Source: Arsenicicoccus bolidensis DSM 15745 (lineage in GTDB: Bacteria > Actinomycetota > Actinomycetes > Actinomycetales > Dermatophilaceae). From it: a stretch of 38,617 bases of DNA. The notes beneath the pieces are model-generated. The model was not told the origin of the DNA. It was given only the letters and a program-made list of their open reading frames with translations, and ran no database searches. Shown here piece by piece: positions 18,613-27,009 of this stretch. How positions within the stretch are numbered: the stretch's first letter is position 1; each line of letters starts with the position of its first letter. Position numbers and translations under genes: made by a program. The DNA lies in assembly GCF_000426385.1 (NCBI RefSeq), contig NZ_AUFG01000036.1, forward strand, positions 1 through 38,617. Reading direction: 5' to 3'.

Positions 18613-18634
18613 GTCTCGTGCTGCAGCGCGAGAC
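18613..18634. terminator. near-perfect 22-bp palindrome after uppS
   Basis: GTCTCG-T-GCTGCAGC-G-CGAGAC is palindromic apart from one mismatched pair. It begins 27 bp after the uppS stop. The right part (GCAGCGCGAGAC) is repeated directly at 18642–18653. There is no T-tract, so the terminator role is tentative. Confidence 0.4.
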
Positions 18635-18679
18635 AGGTGCGGCAGCGCGAGACGCCGGGCTGCGGCATACGAGCAATTG

Positions 18680-20223
<1,544 letters not shown>

Positions 20224-20370
20224 GGCTCGTTCACGCCAGCTGCCTCGGCGGGACGTTCCGGTGCCCGTGGCGGCGGCTGGTGTCCGTGGCGAGCTGCAGC
20301 ACGCCACGGGGGCTGGTGGGTGCCGCGGCGGATGGCCGGGCCGACGGGGGACGGTCGCCGAGACGGGGGA

Positions 20371-20420
20371 CGGCCGTATGCCGGGGCCCGGGAGGCGGTG
20401 GGCGCTGCGGCATACGGCCG
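20371..20420. terminator. 13-bp hairpin built from two CGGCATACGGCC words
   Basis: CGGCCGTATGCCG (20371–20383) and CGGCATACGGCCG (20408–20420) are perfectly complementary around a 24-nt loop. Each arm contains the 12-mer that recurs elsewhere in the window. It may terminate argG or act as a DNA site upstream of map. Confidence 0.5.
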
Positions 20421-20472
20421 GATGCGCACGCGCCTGCACCGGCATCGAGCATCCGGATGAGAAGGTTGACGG

Positions 20473-21249
20473 GTGATCGAGTACAAGACGCCGGCCGAGG
20501 TCCAGGCGATGCGTCCGGCGGGGGAGTTCGTCGCCCGGGTGCTCGCGACGCTGCGCCGCGAGGTCGGCGTGGGGACGGACCTGCTGGACGTCGACGCGCG
20601 GGCGCACGAGCTCATCCGGGAGCGCGGGGCGACGAGCTGCTACCTCGACTACCACCCGAGCTTCGGCGACTCGCCGTTCGGGCACGTGATCTGCACGAGC
20701 GTCAACGACGCTGTGCTGCACGGACTTCCGCACCGCTATCGGTTGCGTGACGGGGACCTCGTGACCCTGGACTTCGCCGCGTCGGTGGACGGATGGGTGG
20801 CCGACAGCGCCATCAGCTTCATCGTGGGCGAGGCCGCGCCGGCCGACCTGGAGCTCATCGACACCTGCGAGCGGGCGCTGACCGCGGCCATCGACACGGC
20901 GCGCGTGGGCCAGCGGCTCGGCGACGTCAGCGCGGCCATCGGGGAGGTGGCGGCGGAGGCGGGCTACGGGGTCAACACGCAGTTCGGCGGTCACGGCGTC
21001 GGTCGCACCATGCACGGCGAGCCGCACATCCCCAACGACGGGCGTGCTGGACGCGGTCTCGGGCTGCGTCCCGGCCTCGTCATCGCGATCGAGCCCTGGC
21101 TCATGGCCACCACGGACGAGCTCGCCAAGGACCGCGACGGGTGGACGCTGCGCAGCGCCGACGGCTCCCGCACCGCGCACGTCGAGCACACGATCGCCGT
21201 CACCGAGGACGGGCCGCTCGTCCTGACGGACCGTCGGAACCTGGCCTGA
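20473..21249 (+). CDS. map: type I methionine aminopeptidase
   Basis: This 258-aa dinuclear metalloenzyme removes N-terminal Met from new proteins. The metal ligands are visible: Asp in TLDFAA and in WVADSA, His in GGHGVGRTMHGEPHIPN, Glu in IAIEPW and Glu in VEHTIAV. The early SVNDAVLHGLP segment is also characteristic. The start is the GTG at 20473, with AGAAGG 7 nt upstream. It is not beside secY/adk, so it is probably an additional copy. It lies between argG and a thioesterase. Confidence 0.92.
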   Translation: MIEYKTPAEVQAMRPAGEFVARVLATLRREVGVGTDLLDVDARAHELIRERGATSCYLDYHPSFGDSPFGHVICTSVNDAVLHGLPHRYRLRDGDLVTLDFAASVDGWVADSAISFIVGEAAPADLELIDTCERALTAAIDTARVGQRLGDVSAAIGEVAAEAGYGVNTQFGGHGVGRTMHGEPHIPNDGRAGRGLGLRPGLVIAIEPWLMATTDELAKDRDGWTLRSADGSRTAHVEHTIAVTEDGPLVLTDRRNLA

Positions 21250-21264
21250 CCCCGCTGCACCACC

Positions 21265-21351
21265 GGCCTCGGACCTCGGACCTCAGGCCCTCGGACCTCA
21301 GGCCCTCGGACCTCAGGCCGCGGACCTCGGACCTCGGACGTCAGGCCGCGG
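21265..21351 (+). repeat. degenerate tandem repeat, 15-bp unit
   Basis: Two exact copies of GGCCCTCGGACCTCA (21286–21300 and 21301–21315) are flanked by longer variants (21265–21285 and 21316–21343) that repeat the CGGACCT core. It follows the map stop by 16 bp. It is non-coding as far as I can see. Confidence 0.8.
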
Positions 21352-21421
21352 CCTGACGCTGGCGGCGACCGTATGACGCCCCCGCGCCACCGCTCGGCGA
21401 CCCACCGTGGGGGCGCGCGGG

Positions 21422-21433
21422 CGGCATACGGCC
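21422..21433 (+). repeat. copy of the recurring 12-mer CGGCATACGGCC
   Basis: An exact copy lies 8 bp before the −10 box TAGTCT (21442–21447) of the thioesterase gene. Confidence 0.6.
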
Positions 21434-21477
21434 GACGTCCCTAGTCTCGGGGTGACCGACACGAGAGGGGCAGGGCG

Positions 21478-21951
21478 ATGAGCGACGGCAGGGCGTTCCA
21501 GGACGGCTATCCCGAGGACGTGGCGCACTGCTACGGCTGCGGGCGGCTCAACGAGACGGGGATCCGGCTGCGCAGCTACTGGGACGGCGAGGAGACGGTG
21601 GCGCGCTACACGCCGCGGCCGGAGCACACGGCGATCCCGGGCTATGTCTACGGCGGGCTGGTGGCGTCGCTGATCGACTGCCACGGGACGGGCTCGGCGG
21701 CGGCCGCGGGGTCGCGGGCGGCGGGGCTGGACCCGGCGACGGAGCCGCTGCTGCGCTACGTCACGGCGAGCCTGCAGGTGGACTACCTCGCGCCGACGCC
21801 GATGGGGGTCGAGCTGGAGGTGCGGGGCGTGATCGAGCAGGTCAAGGGGCGCAAGGTCGTCGTCGAGGAGACCGTGTCGGCGGGGGAGTCGGTCGTGGCT
21901 CGCGGGCGGGTCGTGGCGGTGCAGATGCCGCAGTCGATGGCGCCGGCCTAG
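21478..21951 (+). CDS. hotdog-fold thioesterase, PaaI-like
   Basis: This 157-aa acyl-CoA thioesterase-like protein has the N-terminal motif CYGCGRLNETGIRLRSYW, seen in one PaaI subgroup. The helix region is YVYGGLVASLIDCHGTGSAAAA (H in CHG). The later strand pair is YVTASLQVDYLAPTPMGVELEVRG. The G-G-x-x-A-x-x-I-D pattern marks the catalytic helix. The substrate is unknown. GAGAGGGGCAGGG lies upstream of the ATG, and TAGTCT at 21442–21447 is a likely −10. The gene is convergent with the aminotransferase, separated by a strong palindrome. Confidence 0.85.
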   Translation: MSDGRAFQDGYPEDVAHCYGCGRLNETGIRLRSYWDGEETVARYTPRPEHTAIPGYVYGGLVASLIDCHGTGSAAAAGSRAAGLDPATEPLLRYVTASLQVDYLAPTPMGVELEVRGVIEQVKGRKVVVEETVSAGESVVARGRVVAVQMPQSMAPA

Positions 21952-21962
21952 GAGCCGGTCAA

Positions 21963-22031
21963 GACCCGCCGCCGGTAAAGGCATCAGCCTGGGGGACGAA
22001 GGCCGGTCGATGCCTTTACCGGCGGCGGGTC
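21963..22031. terminator. perfect 23-bp stem between convergent genes (bidirectional terminator)
   Basis: Arms 21963–21985 and 22009–22031 are perfectly complementary with a 23-nt loop. The arm contains GGTAAAGGCATC, unusually AT-rich for this sequence. The right arm runs into the stop codon of the minus-strand aminotransferase (22030–22032). Confidence 0.75.
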
Positions 22032-23262
22032 AGGAGAAGAGGGGCATGCGCCCGATCCGGTCGAAGGCCTCGGCGCACCGCTCGACCGACACCGTCATCG
22101 CCAGCCGCAGGTAGCCCTCGCACGAGTCGCCGAACGCCGTCCCCGGGATCGTCAGCACGTGCGCCTCGTCGAAGATGCGCGAGGCCACCTCCGCGCTCGG
22201 CAGACCGGTCTCGGTGACGTTGACCCACAGGTAGATCGACCCCTTGGGGCGCAGCGCCGACATCCGCGGCGTCGCGCACACCCGCTCCCACGCGTAGCGC
22301 ATCCGCTCGGCGTAGAGCTCCTTGATCGGGGGCTGGATCTCGTGGCGGCGACGCAGCGCGTGCAGGGCGGCGCGCTGCGAGATCGCGGGGGCGGTGAAGA
22401 CGGCGTTCTCGTTGACGTCCTTCATCGTCCGGACGATCGCCGGGGGAGCGATGGCGTAGCCGATGCGCCACCCCGTCATGACGTAGTCCTTGCTGAACGA
22501 CCCCAGCACGATCGTGCGCTCGGCCATGCCCGGCAGCGTGACGATCGGGAGGTGGGGCTCGTCGTAGGAGTACAGCGGGTAGATGTCGTCCGCGATCACG
22601 AGAAGGTCGTGGCGGCAGGCGATCTCGGCGATCGCGTCGAGCGTCTCGCGGGAGAAGCAGGCACCGGTCGGGTTGGTCGGCGAGTTGAGGACGAGCGCGC
22701 GCGTCCGGTCGGTGATCAGGGCCTCGAGGCGCTCCGGCGAGACCTGCCACTCCTCGTGCTCGTAGGTCGCAAGGGCCACGGGCACGCCTCGCGCGAGCCG
22801 GATCTGGTGCGGGTAGGGCGTGAAGTAGGGCTCGTGGATGATCACCTCGTCGCCGTCGTCGAGGACGGACTCGAGGGCGAGCCACATGCCGTGGCAGGCG
22901 CTGGTGGTGACCAGCAGGTCGCTGAGCGGCCGCTCGTGGGAGTACTCCTCGGCGTAGAAGTCGAGGATCGCCCGTCGCAGCTCCGGGTCGCCGTAGGTGT
23001 CGGTGTAGTGCGTGTGCCCGGCCTTGGCGTCGGCGGCGGCCGCGTCGATCACGCCGGCGTCGGTGGTCAGGTCGGGGTCGCCGAGCGCGAACGAGATCGA
23101 GTCCGGGTGGCGGCTCGCCAGGTCCACGGCCGAGCTCATCGGCGTGGACGGCGCCCCGCGATAGCGCGAGCTCACGAGCCGGTCGGGGTCGGCGGAGCCA
23201 TCGGCCGTATGCCGTCCCCCGCCGCCTCGCGGGGCCGGGGTCTGCGAGGGAGCGGGCGTCAT
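22030..23262 (-). CDS. class I/II pyridoxal-phosphate aminotransferase
   Basis: This 410-aa fold-type I aminotransferase has NSPTNPTGACFSRE (substrate/PLP region), ADDIYPLYSYDEPH, and the PLP lysine in SFSKDYVMTGWRIGY; the C-terminal Arg lies in GYLRLAMTV. A low-complexity N-terminal stretch of about 26 residues precedes the core and contains one of the recurring 12-mers. The ATG at 23262 overlaps the stop of the upstream symporter gene (ATGA, 23259–23262), so the two are coupled. Together they suggest uptake and transamination of an amino or keto acid; the substrate cannot be named. Confidence 0.88.
   Translation of the reverse strand: MTPAPSQTPAPRGGGGRHTADGSADPDRLVSSRYRGAPSTPMSSAVDLASRHPDSISFALGDPDLTTDAGVIDAAAADAKAGHTHYTDTYGDPELRRAILDFYAEEYSHERPLSDLLVTTSACHGMWLALESVLDDGDEVIIHEPYFTPYPHQIRLARGVPVALATYEHEEWQVSPERLEALITDRTRALVLNSPTNPTGACFSRETLDAIAEIACRHDLLVIADDIYPLYSYDEPHLPIVTLPGMAERTIVLGSFSKDYVMTGWRIGYAIAPPAIVRTMKDVNENAVFTAPAISQRAALHALRRRHEIQPPIKELYAERMRYAWERVCATPRMSALRPKGSIYLWVNVTETGLPSAEVASRIFDEAHVLTIPGTAFGDSCEGYLRLAMTVSVERCAEAFDRIGRMPLFS
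23203..23214 (-). repeat. copy of the recurring 12-mer, inside the aminotransferase 5′ end
   Basis: The plus strand reads GGCCGTATGCCG, the exact complement of CGGCATACGGCC. It is the only exact copy inside a coding region, in the variable N-terminal extension. Confidence 0.55.
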
Positions 23263-24761
23263 ACGGGCAGCTCCTCGATGTCGGCGAGGTCGGGGTCGAC
23301 GTTGGGGGCGATCTTGTCGCGGTCGACCAGGTGGACGACGACGTAGGACACGAGGCCGAGGGCCATGCCGATCATGATCGGGTAGTTGCCGCCGATGGAG
23401 TAGTCGGCCGCCCCGCTCACCCGGCCGTAGACCATGGTCGACGCGACGCCCAGGAAGCTGAGGGCGAGGCTGACCAGGCCGGCGCGCGGGCTCACCCGCT
23501 TGAGGACGAACGCCGCGAAGACCGGCACGAACACGCACCCGGACAGGAAGGCGTAGGACAGGTCGAGCGCCTTGAAGATGTCCTCGATCACGACCGACAG
23601 GGCGATGATGACCACGCCCAGCGCGAGGGCGATCCCGCGGTTGATCCAGACGTCCGTGGCGGTGTGCACGTGACCCTCGGCGTCGGTGCGGGCCTCGTCG
23701 ATCTCGGCGTGCTTCTGCCCGCGCACGAAGCGCAGGTAGAGGTCGTTGTAGACGACGGTCGAGGCCGCGAGGATCGTGCCCGACGCCACGGACATCGCGG
23801 CGGCCATGGCGGCGGCGAGCAGCAGGCCGGCGATCCCCATCGGCAGGAAGCTCACGACGCCGACCTCGAAGACCAGGCCCGGCTTGTCGACCTTGATGCC
23901 GGCGGCGAGGACGGCCATGCCGAGCAGGACGGCCGCGAGGGCGTAGACGATCGAGTAGATGCCGGCGGCCAGGGTGCCCGTCTGGGCGACCCGTGAGCTC
24001 TTGGCGGTGAAGACGCGCTGCCAGATGTCCTGGCCGATCACCAGGCCGGGGACGTAGAGCAGGATCCAGTAGAGCGTGCCCATGCGGCCGTAGCCGCCGA
24101 GGTCCCAGTGCGAGGCGGGGACCTTGTCGATCAGGCCGCCGAGGCCCCCGACACGGTCGTCCGCCAGGACGAAGATCGGGGCGAGCAGCAGGATGCCGAG
24201 GGTCTTGATGACGAACTGCACGATGTCGGTCAGCGTCACCGACCACATGCCGCCGAGGAAGGTGTAGAAGACGACCACGAGGCCGGCGTAGACCATGGCC
24301 AGGCGGGTGTCGATGCCGAGGATGCCCGCGAGGATCGACCCCATCGCGACGACCTGCACCACCGACAGCGCGACGGTGTAGATGATGGTGAGGACGGCGC
24401 CGAACACGCGGGCCGTGGCGCCGTAGTTGCGCTCGATGACCTCGTTGATCGACAGCGCCCGCAGCCGGTTGAGCTTGGAGCTGACGAGCATGCCCAGCAG
24501 GATCAGGCCCATCCCGAGCGAGCCACCGACCCACAGCCCGGCGATGCCGTCCTGGTAGCCCTTGCCCGTGCCGCCGACGGTGACCGCGCCGCCGACCGCC
24601 ATCGCCGCCATGCACGCGAAGAACATCGGGAACTGCAGCCGGCGCCCGGCCACGAGGTAGTCCTCGCGGGTGCGCGCCATACGCATCGACCAGAAGCCGA
24701 TCCCGATCATGGCCAGGAAGTAGGCGCCGATGACGGCGAGGTCCAAGGGGTGCAGTGCCAC
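23259..24761 (-). CDS. sodium:solute symporter (SSS family)
   Basis: This 500-aa membrane transporter has about 13 hydrophobic segments, the first starting within ten residues of the N-terminus (DLAVIGAYFLAMIGIGFWSM). GYQDGIAGLWVGGSLG and the later MAAAMSVASGTILAASTVVYNDLY match SSS signatures including the Na2-site Ser region. The C-terminal DKIAPNVDPDLADIEELPV is cytoplasmic. The GTG at 24761 has AAGGA upstream. SSS proteins import amino acids, sugars, carboxylates or vitamins with Na+; the coupled aminotransferase favours an amino or keto acid. It is first in a two-gene operon. Confidence 0.9.
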   Translation of the reverse strand: MALHPLDLAVIGAYFLAMIGIGFWSMRMARTREDYLVAGRRLQFPMFFACMAAMAVGGAVTVGGTGKGYQDGIAGLWVGGSLGMGLILLGMLVSSKLNRLRALSINEVIERNYGATARVFGAVLTIIYTVALSVVQVVAMGSILAGILGIDTRLAMVYAGLVVVFYTFLGGMWSVTLTDIVQFVIKTLGILLLAPIFVLADDRVGGLGGLIDKVPASHWDLGGYGRMGTLYWILLYVPGLVIGQDIWQRVFTAKSSRVAQTGTLAAGIYSIVYALAAVLLGMAVLAAGIKVDKPGLVFEVGVVSFLPMGIAGLLLAAAMAAAMSVASGTILAASTVVYNDLYLRFVRGQKHAEIDEARTDAEGHVHTATDVWINRGIALALGVVIIALSVVIEDIFKALDLSYAFLSGCVFVPVFAAFVLKRVSPRAGLVSLALSFLGVASTMVYGRVSGAADYSIGGNYPIMIGMALGLVSYVVVHLVDRDKIAPNVDPDLADIEELPV

Positions 24762-24825
24762 GATGACGTCCTTCGGGAGGCCGGTTGGATCGTCATACGT
24801 TATCCCGACAGACCATGCACCTCGA

Positions 24826-25119
24826 TCAGCGGGGCAGGAGACGCACCAGGACGATCGCGACCCCGAGCAGGGCGGCCGCGATGCGGATCAGCTTGGCGTT
24901 GGTCGAGGCGTAGGGCCACGCGAGGTAGAGGAGCCAGGCGACGAAGGCCACGGCGAGACCGAGCAGCACCCAGCCGACGGCCCCGCCGACGATCGCGGCG
25001 ATCACCAGCAGCAGGACCCAGACCACGGTCGTGACCCAGCCGGGGAGCCGTGACAGGGCGGCGGCGGCGGGGGTGCTGGCACGTTCGAGGGACTGGCGCA
25101 GGGGGGTGGTCTCGGGCAC
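24826..25119 (-). CDS. small two-helix membrane protein, DUF6703-like
   Basis: This 97-aa protein has a hydrophilic N-terminus (about 30 aa) followed by hydrophobic segments WVLLLVIAAIVGGAVGWVLLG and VAFVAWLLYLAWPY, a short polar ASTNAKLIR turn and a last hydrophobic helix. The layout fits a small actinobacterial membrane family often found beside glyS, which I recall as DUF6703. The function is unknown. The GTG start at 25119 is supported by TAAGGT 6 nt upstream and no Shine-Dalgarno. It is divergent from glyS; their −10 boxes are only 5 bp apart. Confidence 0.75.
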   Translation of the reverse strand: MPETTPLRQSLERASTPAAAALSRLPGWVTTVVWVLLLVIAAIVGGAVGWVLLGLAVAFVAWLLYLAWPYASTNAKLIRIAAALLGVAIVLVRLLPR

Positions 25120-25125
25120 CGCACC

Positions 25126-25131
25126 ACCTTA
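25126..25131 (-). promoter_or_regulatory. −10 box TAAGGT of the DUF6703-like gene (leaderless)
   Basis: On the minus strand TAAGGT is followed by 6 nt and the GTG at 25119. It lies 5 bp from the opposing glyS −10 box, so the two promoters must overlap. Confidence 0.5.
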
Positions 25132-25136
25132 CCGAC

Positions 25137-25142
25137 TAGATT
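25137..25142 (+). promoter_or_regulatory. −10 box TAGATT of glyS (leaderless)
   Basis: TAGATT is followed by 7 nt (TCGCTCC) and the ATG at 25150. Its −35 region would fall on the start codon of the divergent DUF6703-like gene. Confidence 0.5.
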
Positions 25143-25149
25143 TCGCTCC

Positions 25150-26520
25150 ATGACCCAGCCCCGGTCGACCATCGACGACGTCCTGTCGCTGTGCAAGCGC
25201 CGGGGCTTCGCCTACCCCTCCGGCGAGATCTACGGCGGGACCGGCGCCTGGGACTACGGCCCCCTCGGGGTCGCCCTCAAGGAGGCGATCCAGCGTCAGT
25301 GGTGGCGGGCGATGGTGCAGCTGCGCGACGACGTCGTGGGGCTGGACTCCTCGGTCGTGCTGCCCGCGGCCGTATGGCGCGCCTCCGGGCACGTGGACGC
25401 CTACACGGCACCGGTGCTGGAGTGCGAGCGCTGCCACGACGTGGCGGCGGTGCCGGAGCTGCGCCAGGCGGCCGGCGAGGAGGGGCTGCGCCTGGACGCG
25501 ATCCCGTGCCGCGCCTGCGGCGCCATGGGCTCGTGGGTCGAGGCGTCCCCGGTGACGCGGCTGGTGTCGACCCGGCTCGGGGCCGGTGCGGCCGGGGGAG
25601 AGGCGCACTACCTGCGGCCGGAGCTGGCGCAGGGCGCCTTCCTCAACTTCGCCAACGTCGTGACCACCTCCCGGCGTCGGCTGCCGTTCGGGATCGCCCA
25701 GGCGGGCAAGGCCTTCCGCAACGAGCTGTCGCCCGGGGCGTTCCCGTTCCGCACGCACGAGTTCGAGCGGCTGGAGCTGGCCTACTTCGTGGAGCCGGGC
25801 GCGGCGGCCGGGTGGCACGACTACTGGGTGGAGCAGCGGCGCGAGTGGTACGTCCGCCTCGGGGTGGACCCGGCCCGCCTGCGCCGGACCGAGCGGCCCG
25901 CGGACGACCTCGCCCACTTCGCCACGCGGGGCACGACCCTGGAGTACCACTACGGCGACCCCGAGGCCGAGTGGGGCGAGCTCGAGCGGATCGCGGACCG
26001 GTCCGACGACGACCTCGCCCGGCACTCGCACGCGTCGGGCGCGGACCTGCGCTACTACGACCAGCGGACCGGTGAGCGCTACATCCCGCACGTGGTCGAG
26101 CCGGTCGCCGGCCTGACCCGCGCGTTCATGGCCTTCCTCGTCGACGCCTACGCCGAGGACGAGGCACCGACCACCAAGGGCGGGGTCGAGCAGCGGGTCG
26201 TGCTGCGGCTGCACCCCCTGCTGGCGCCGGTCAAGGTCGCCGTCCTGCCGCTGTCGCGCCACGCGGACCTCTCGCCGCTCGCCGCGGACCTCGCCGACCG
26301 GCTCCGGCGCCACTGGATGGTCGAGACCGACGACGCGCAGGCCATCGGGCGGCGCTACCGCCGCCAGGACGAGATCGGCACCCCCTACTGCGTCACCGTG
26401 GACTTCCACACGATCGGCGACCGGTCCGTGACGGTCCGGGACCGCGACACGATGCGGCAGGAGCGCGTGGGTCTGGACGCGCTCGAGGGCTACCTGGCCG
26501 AGCGCCTCGTCGGCTGCTGA
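25150..26520 (+). CDS. glyS: glycyl-tRNA synthetase, eukaryote-type dimeric, divergent
   Basis: This 456-aa class II synthetase charges tRNA-Gly. The class II core has YPSGEIYGG, WDYGPLGV and a zinc-like insertion with Cys92/Cys95 (CERC) and Cys120/Cys123 (CRAC). Motif 2 contains FRNE (189–192), and a C-terminal anticodon-binding domain ends AIGRRYRRQDEIGTPYCVTVDF. Length and position near uppS and dgt/dnaG match the actinobacterial glyS. However, several near-invariant stretches differ: RPETAQG reads RPELAQG (156–162), the FNxML segment before it reads VTRLVS, and TREFEQMEMEFF reads THEFERLELAYF. The key Glu158 and motif-2 Arg190 remain, so it may still be active; a paralogue is the alternative. 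Confidence 0.85.
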   Translation: MTQPRSTIDDVLSLCKRRGFAYPSGEIYGGTGAWDYGPLGVALKEAIQRQWWRAMVQLRDDVVGLDSSVVLPAAVWRASGHVDAYTAPVLECERCHDVAAVPELRQAAGEEGLRLDAIPCRACGAMGSWVEASPVTRLVSTRLGAGAAGGEAHYLRPELAQGAFLNFANVVTTSRRRLPFGIAQAGKAFRNELSPGAFPFRTHEFERLELAYFVEPGAAAGWHDYWVEQRREWYVRLGVDPARLRRTERPADDLAHFATRGTTLEYHYGDPEAEWGELERIADRSDDDLARHSHASGADLRYYDQRTGERYIPHVVEPVAGLTRAFMAFLVDAYAEDEAPTTKGGVEQRVVLRLHPLLAPVKVAVLPLSRHADLSPLAADLADRLRRHWMVETDDAQAIGRRYRRQDEIGTPYCVTVDFHTIGDRSVTVRDRDTMRQERVGLDALEGYLAERLVGC

Positions 26521-26610
26521 GGCCCTCGTCCGATGTCGTTGAAACTGGCCATATCGGCTAATTCGTCCGTATTCACCACCTGACCCGGGCAGCTGTGCCA
26601 TCGTTGATCC

Positions 26611-26871
26611 ATGGCCCGACAGCTACGAGCACTGCACGACGCGGAGATGAGCTCCACGTCGGCCGAGGCGCGCGCCGCTGCCCTGCAGTACGTCCGCGTC
26701 GTCACCGGCTCCGCCCGCCCGCGGCCGGAGCATCGCGAGGTCTTCGAGGAGACCGTCCTGCAGGTGGCCGTCGCCACCCAGGCGCTCATCGACCGCATGG
26801 AGTCGGCAGCCGAGGTCGAGCGTTCCCGCCCCCGTCGCGACGAGCATCAGTCGTTCGACGCCGCCGGCTGA
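26611..26871 (+). CDS. DUF2277-family small protein
   Basis: This 86-aa protein matches the DUF2277 pattern: a short opening (usually MCRNIRTL, here MARQLRALHD), then EARAAALQYVRVVTGSARP and a helix LQVAVATQALIDRM. The family function is unknown. The conserved second-position Cys is replaced by Ala here. No Shine-Dalgarno is visible before the ATG. The 90 bp upstream is notably AT-rich for this sequence (TTGAAA at 26539–26544, TAATTC at 26559–26564), so a promoter is likely, but the spacing is poor. It is followed by a strong terminator. Confidence 0.75.
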   Translation: MARQLRALHDAEMSSTSAEARAAALQYVRVVTGSARPRPEHREVFEETVLQVAVATQALIDRMESAAEVERSRPRRDEHQSFDAAG

Positions 26872-26898
26872 CGGCACCGCCGCCACCACCGCGCAACA

Positions 26899-26928
26899 GG
26901 CCCGCCCGACGACCACGTCGGGCGGGCC
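26899..26928 (+). terminator. terminator hairpin after the DUF2277 gene
   Basis: GGCCCGCCCGAC (26899–26910) pairs perfectly with GTCGGGCGGGCC (26917–26928) around GACCAC, followed by TTCTCGT. It is the most conventional intrinsic terminator shape in the window. Confidence 0.8.
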
Positions 26929-26966
26929 TTCTCGTCATACGGGAATGGATCCCCGGGGTCGTCTGT

Positions 26967-26988
26967 TAGCGTGGTTGAACATTCAACC
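26967..26988 (+). promoter_or_regulatory. promoter −10 and MarR-like operator of the CE1758/CE1759 operon
   Basis: The −10 candidate TAGCGT (26967–26972) is directly followed by the perfect inverted repeat GGTTGAA-CA-TTCAACC (26973–26988), which would cover the transcription start. TTGAACATTCAA-type dyads are typical of MarR-family regulators of redox or aromatic-compound genes. No regulator gene is adjacent, so it must act from elsewhere. Confidence 0.55.
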
Positions 26989-27009
26989 AACAGCGTGGAG
27001 GAGGACCCC

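Noticed and set aside
21265-21351. CRISPR-like array after map
   Set aside because: The 15-bp units are contiguous with no spacers, and no cas genes are present.
25120-25149. T-box riboswitch before glyS
   Set aside because: The gap is only 30 bp and the start appears leaderless, leaving no room for a T-box.
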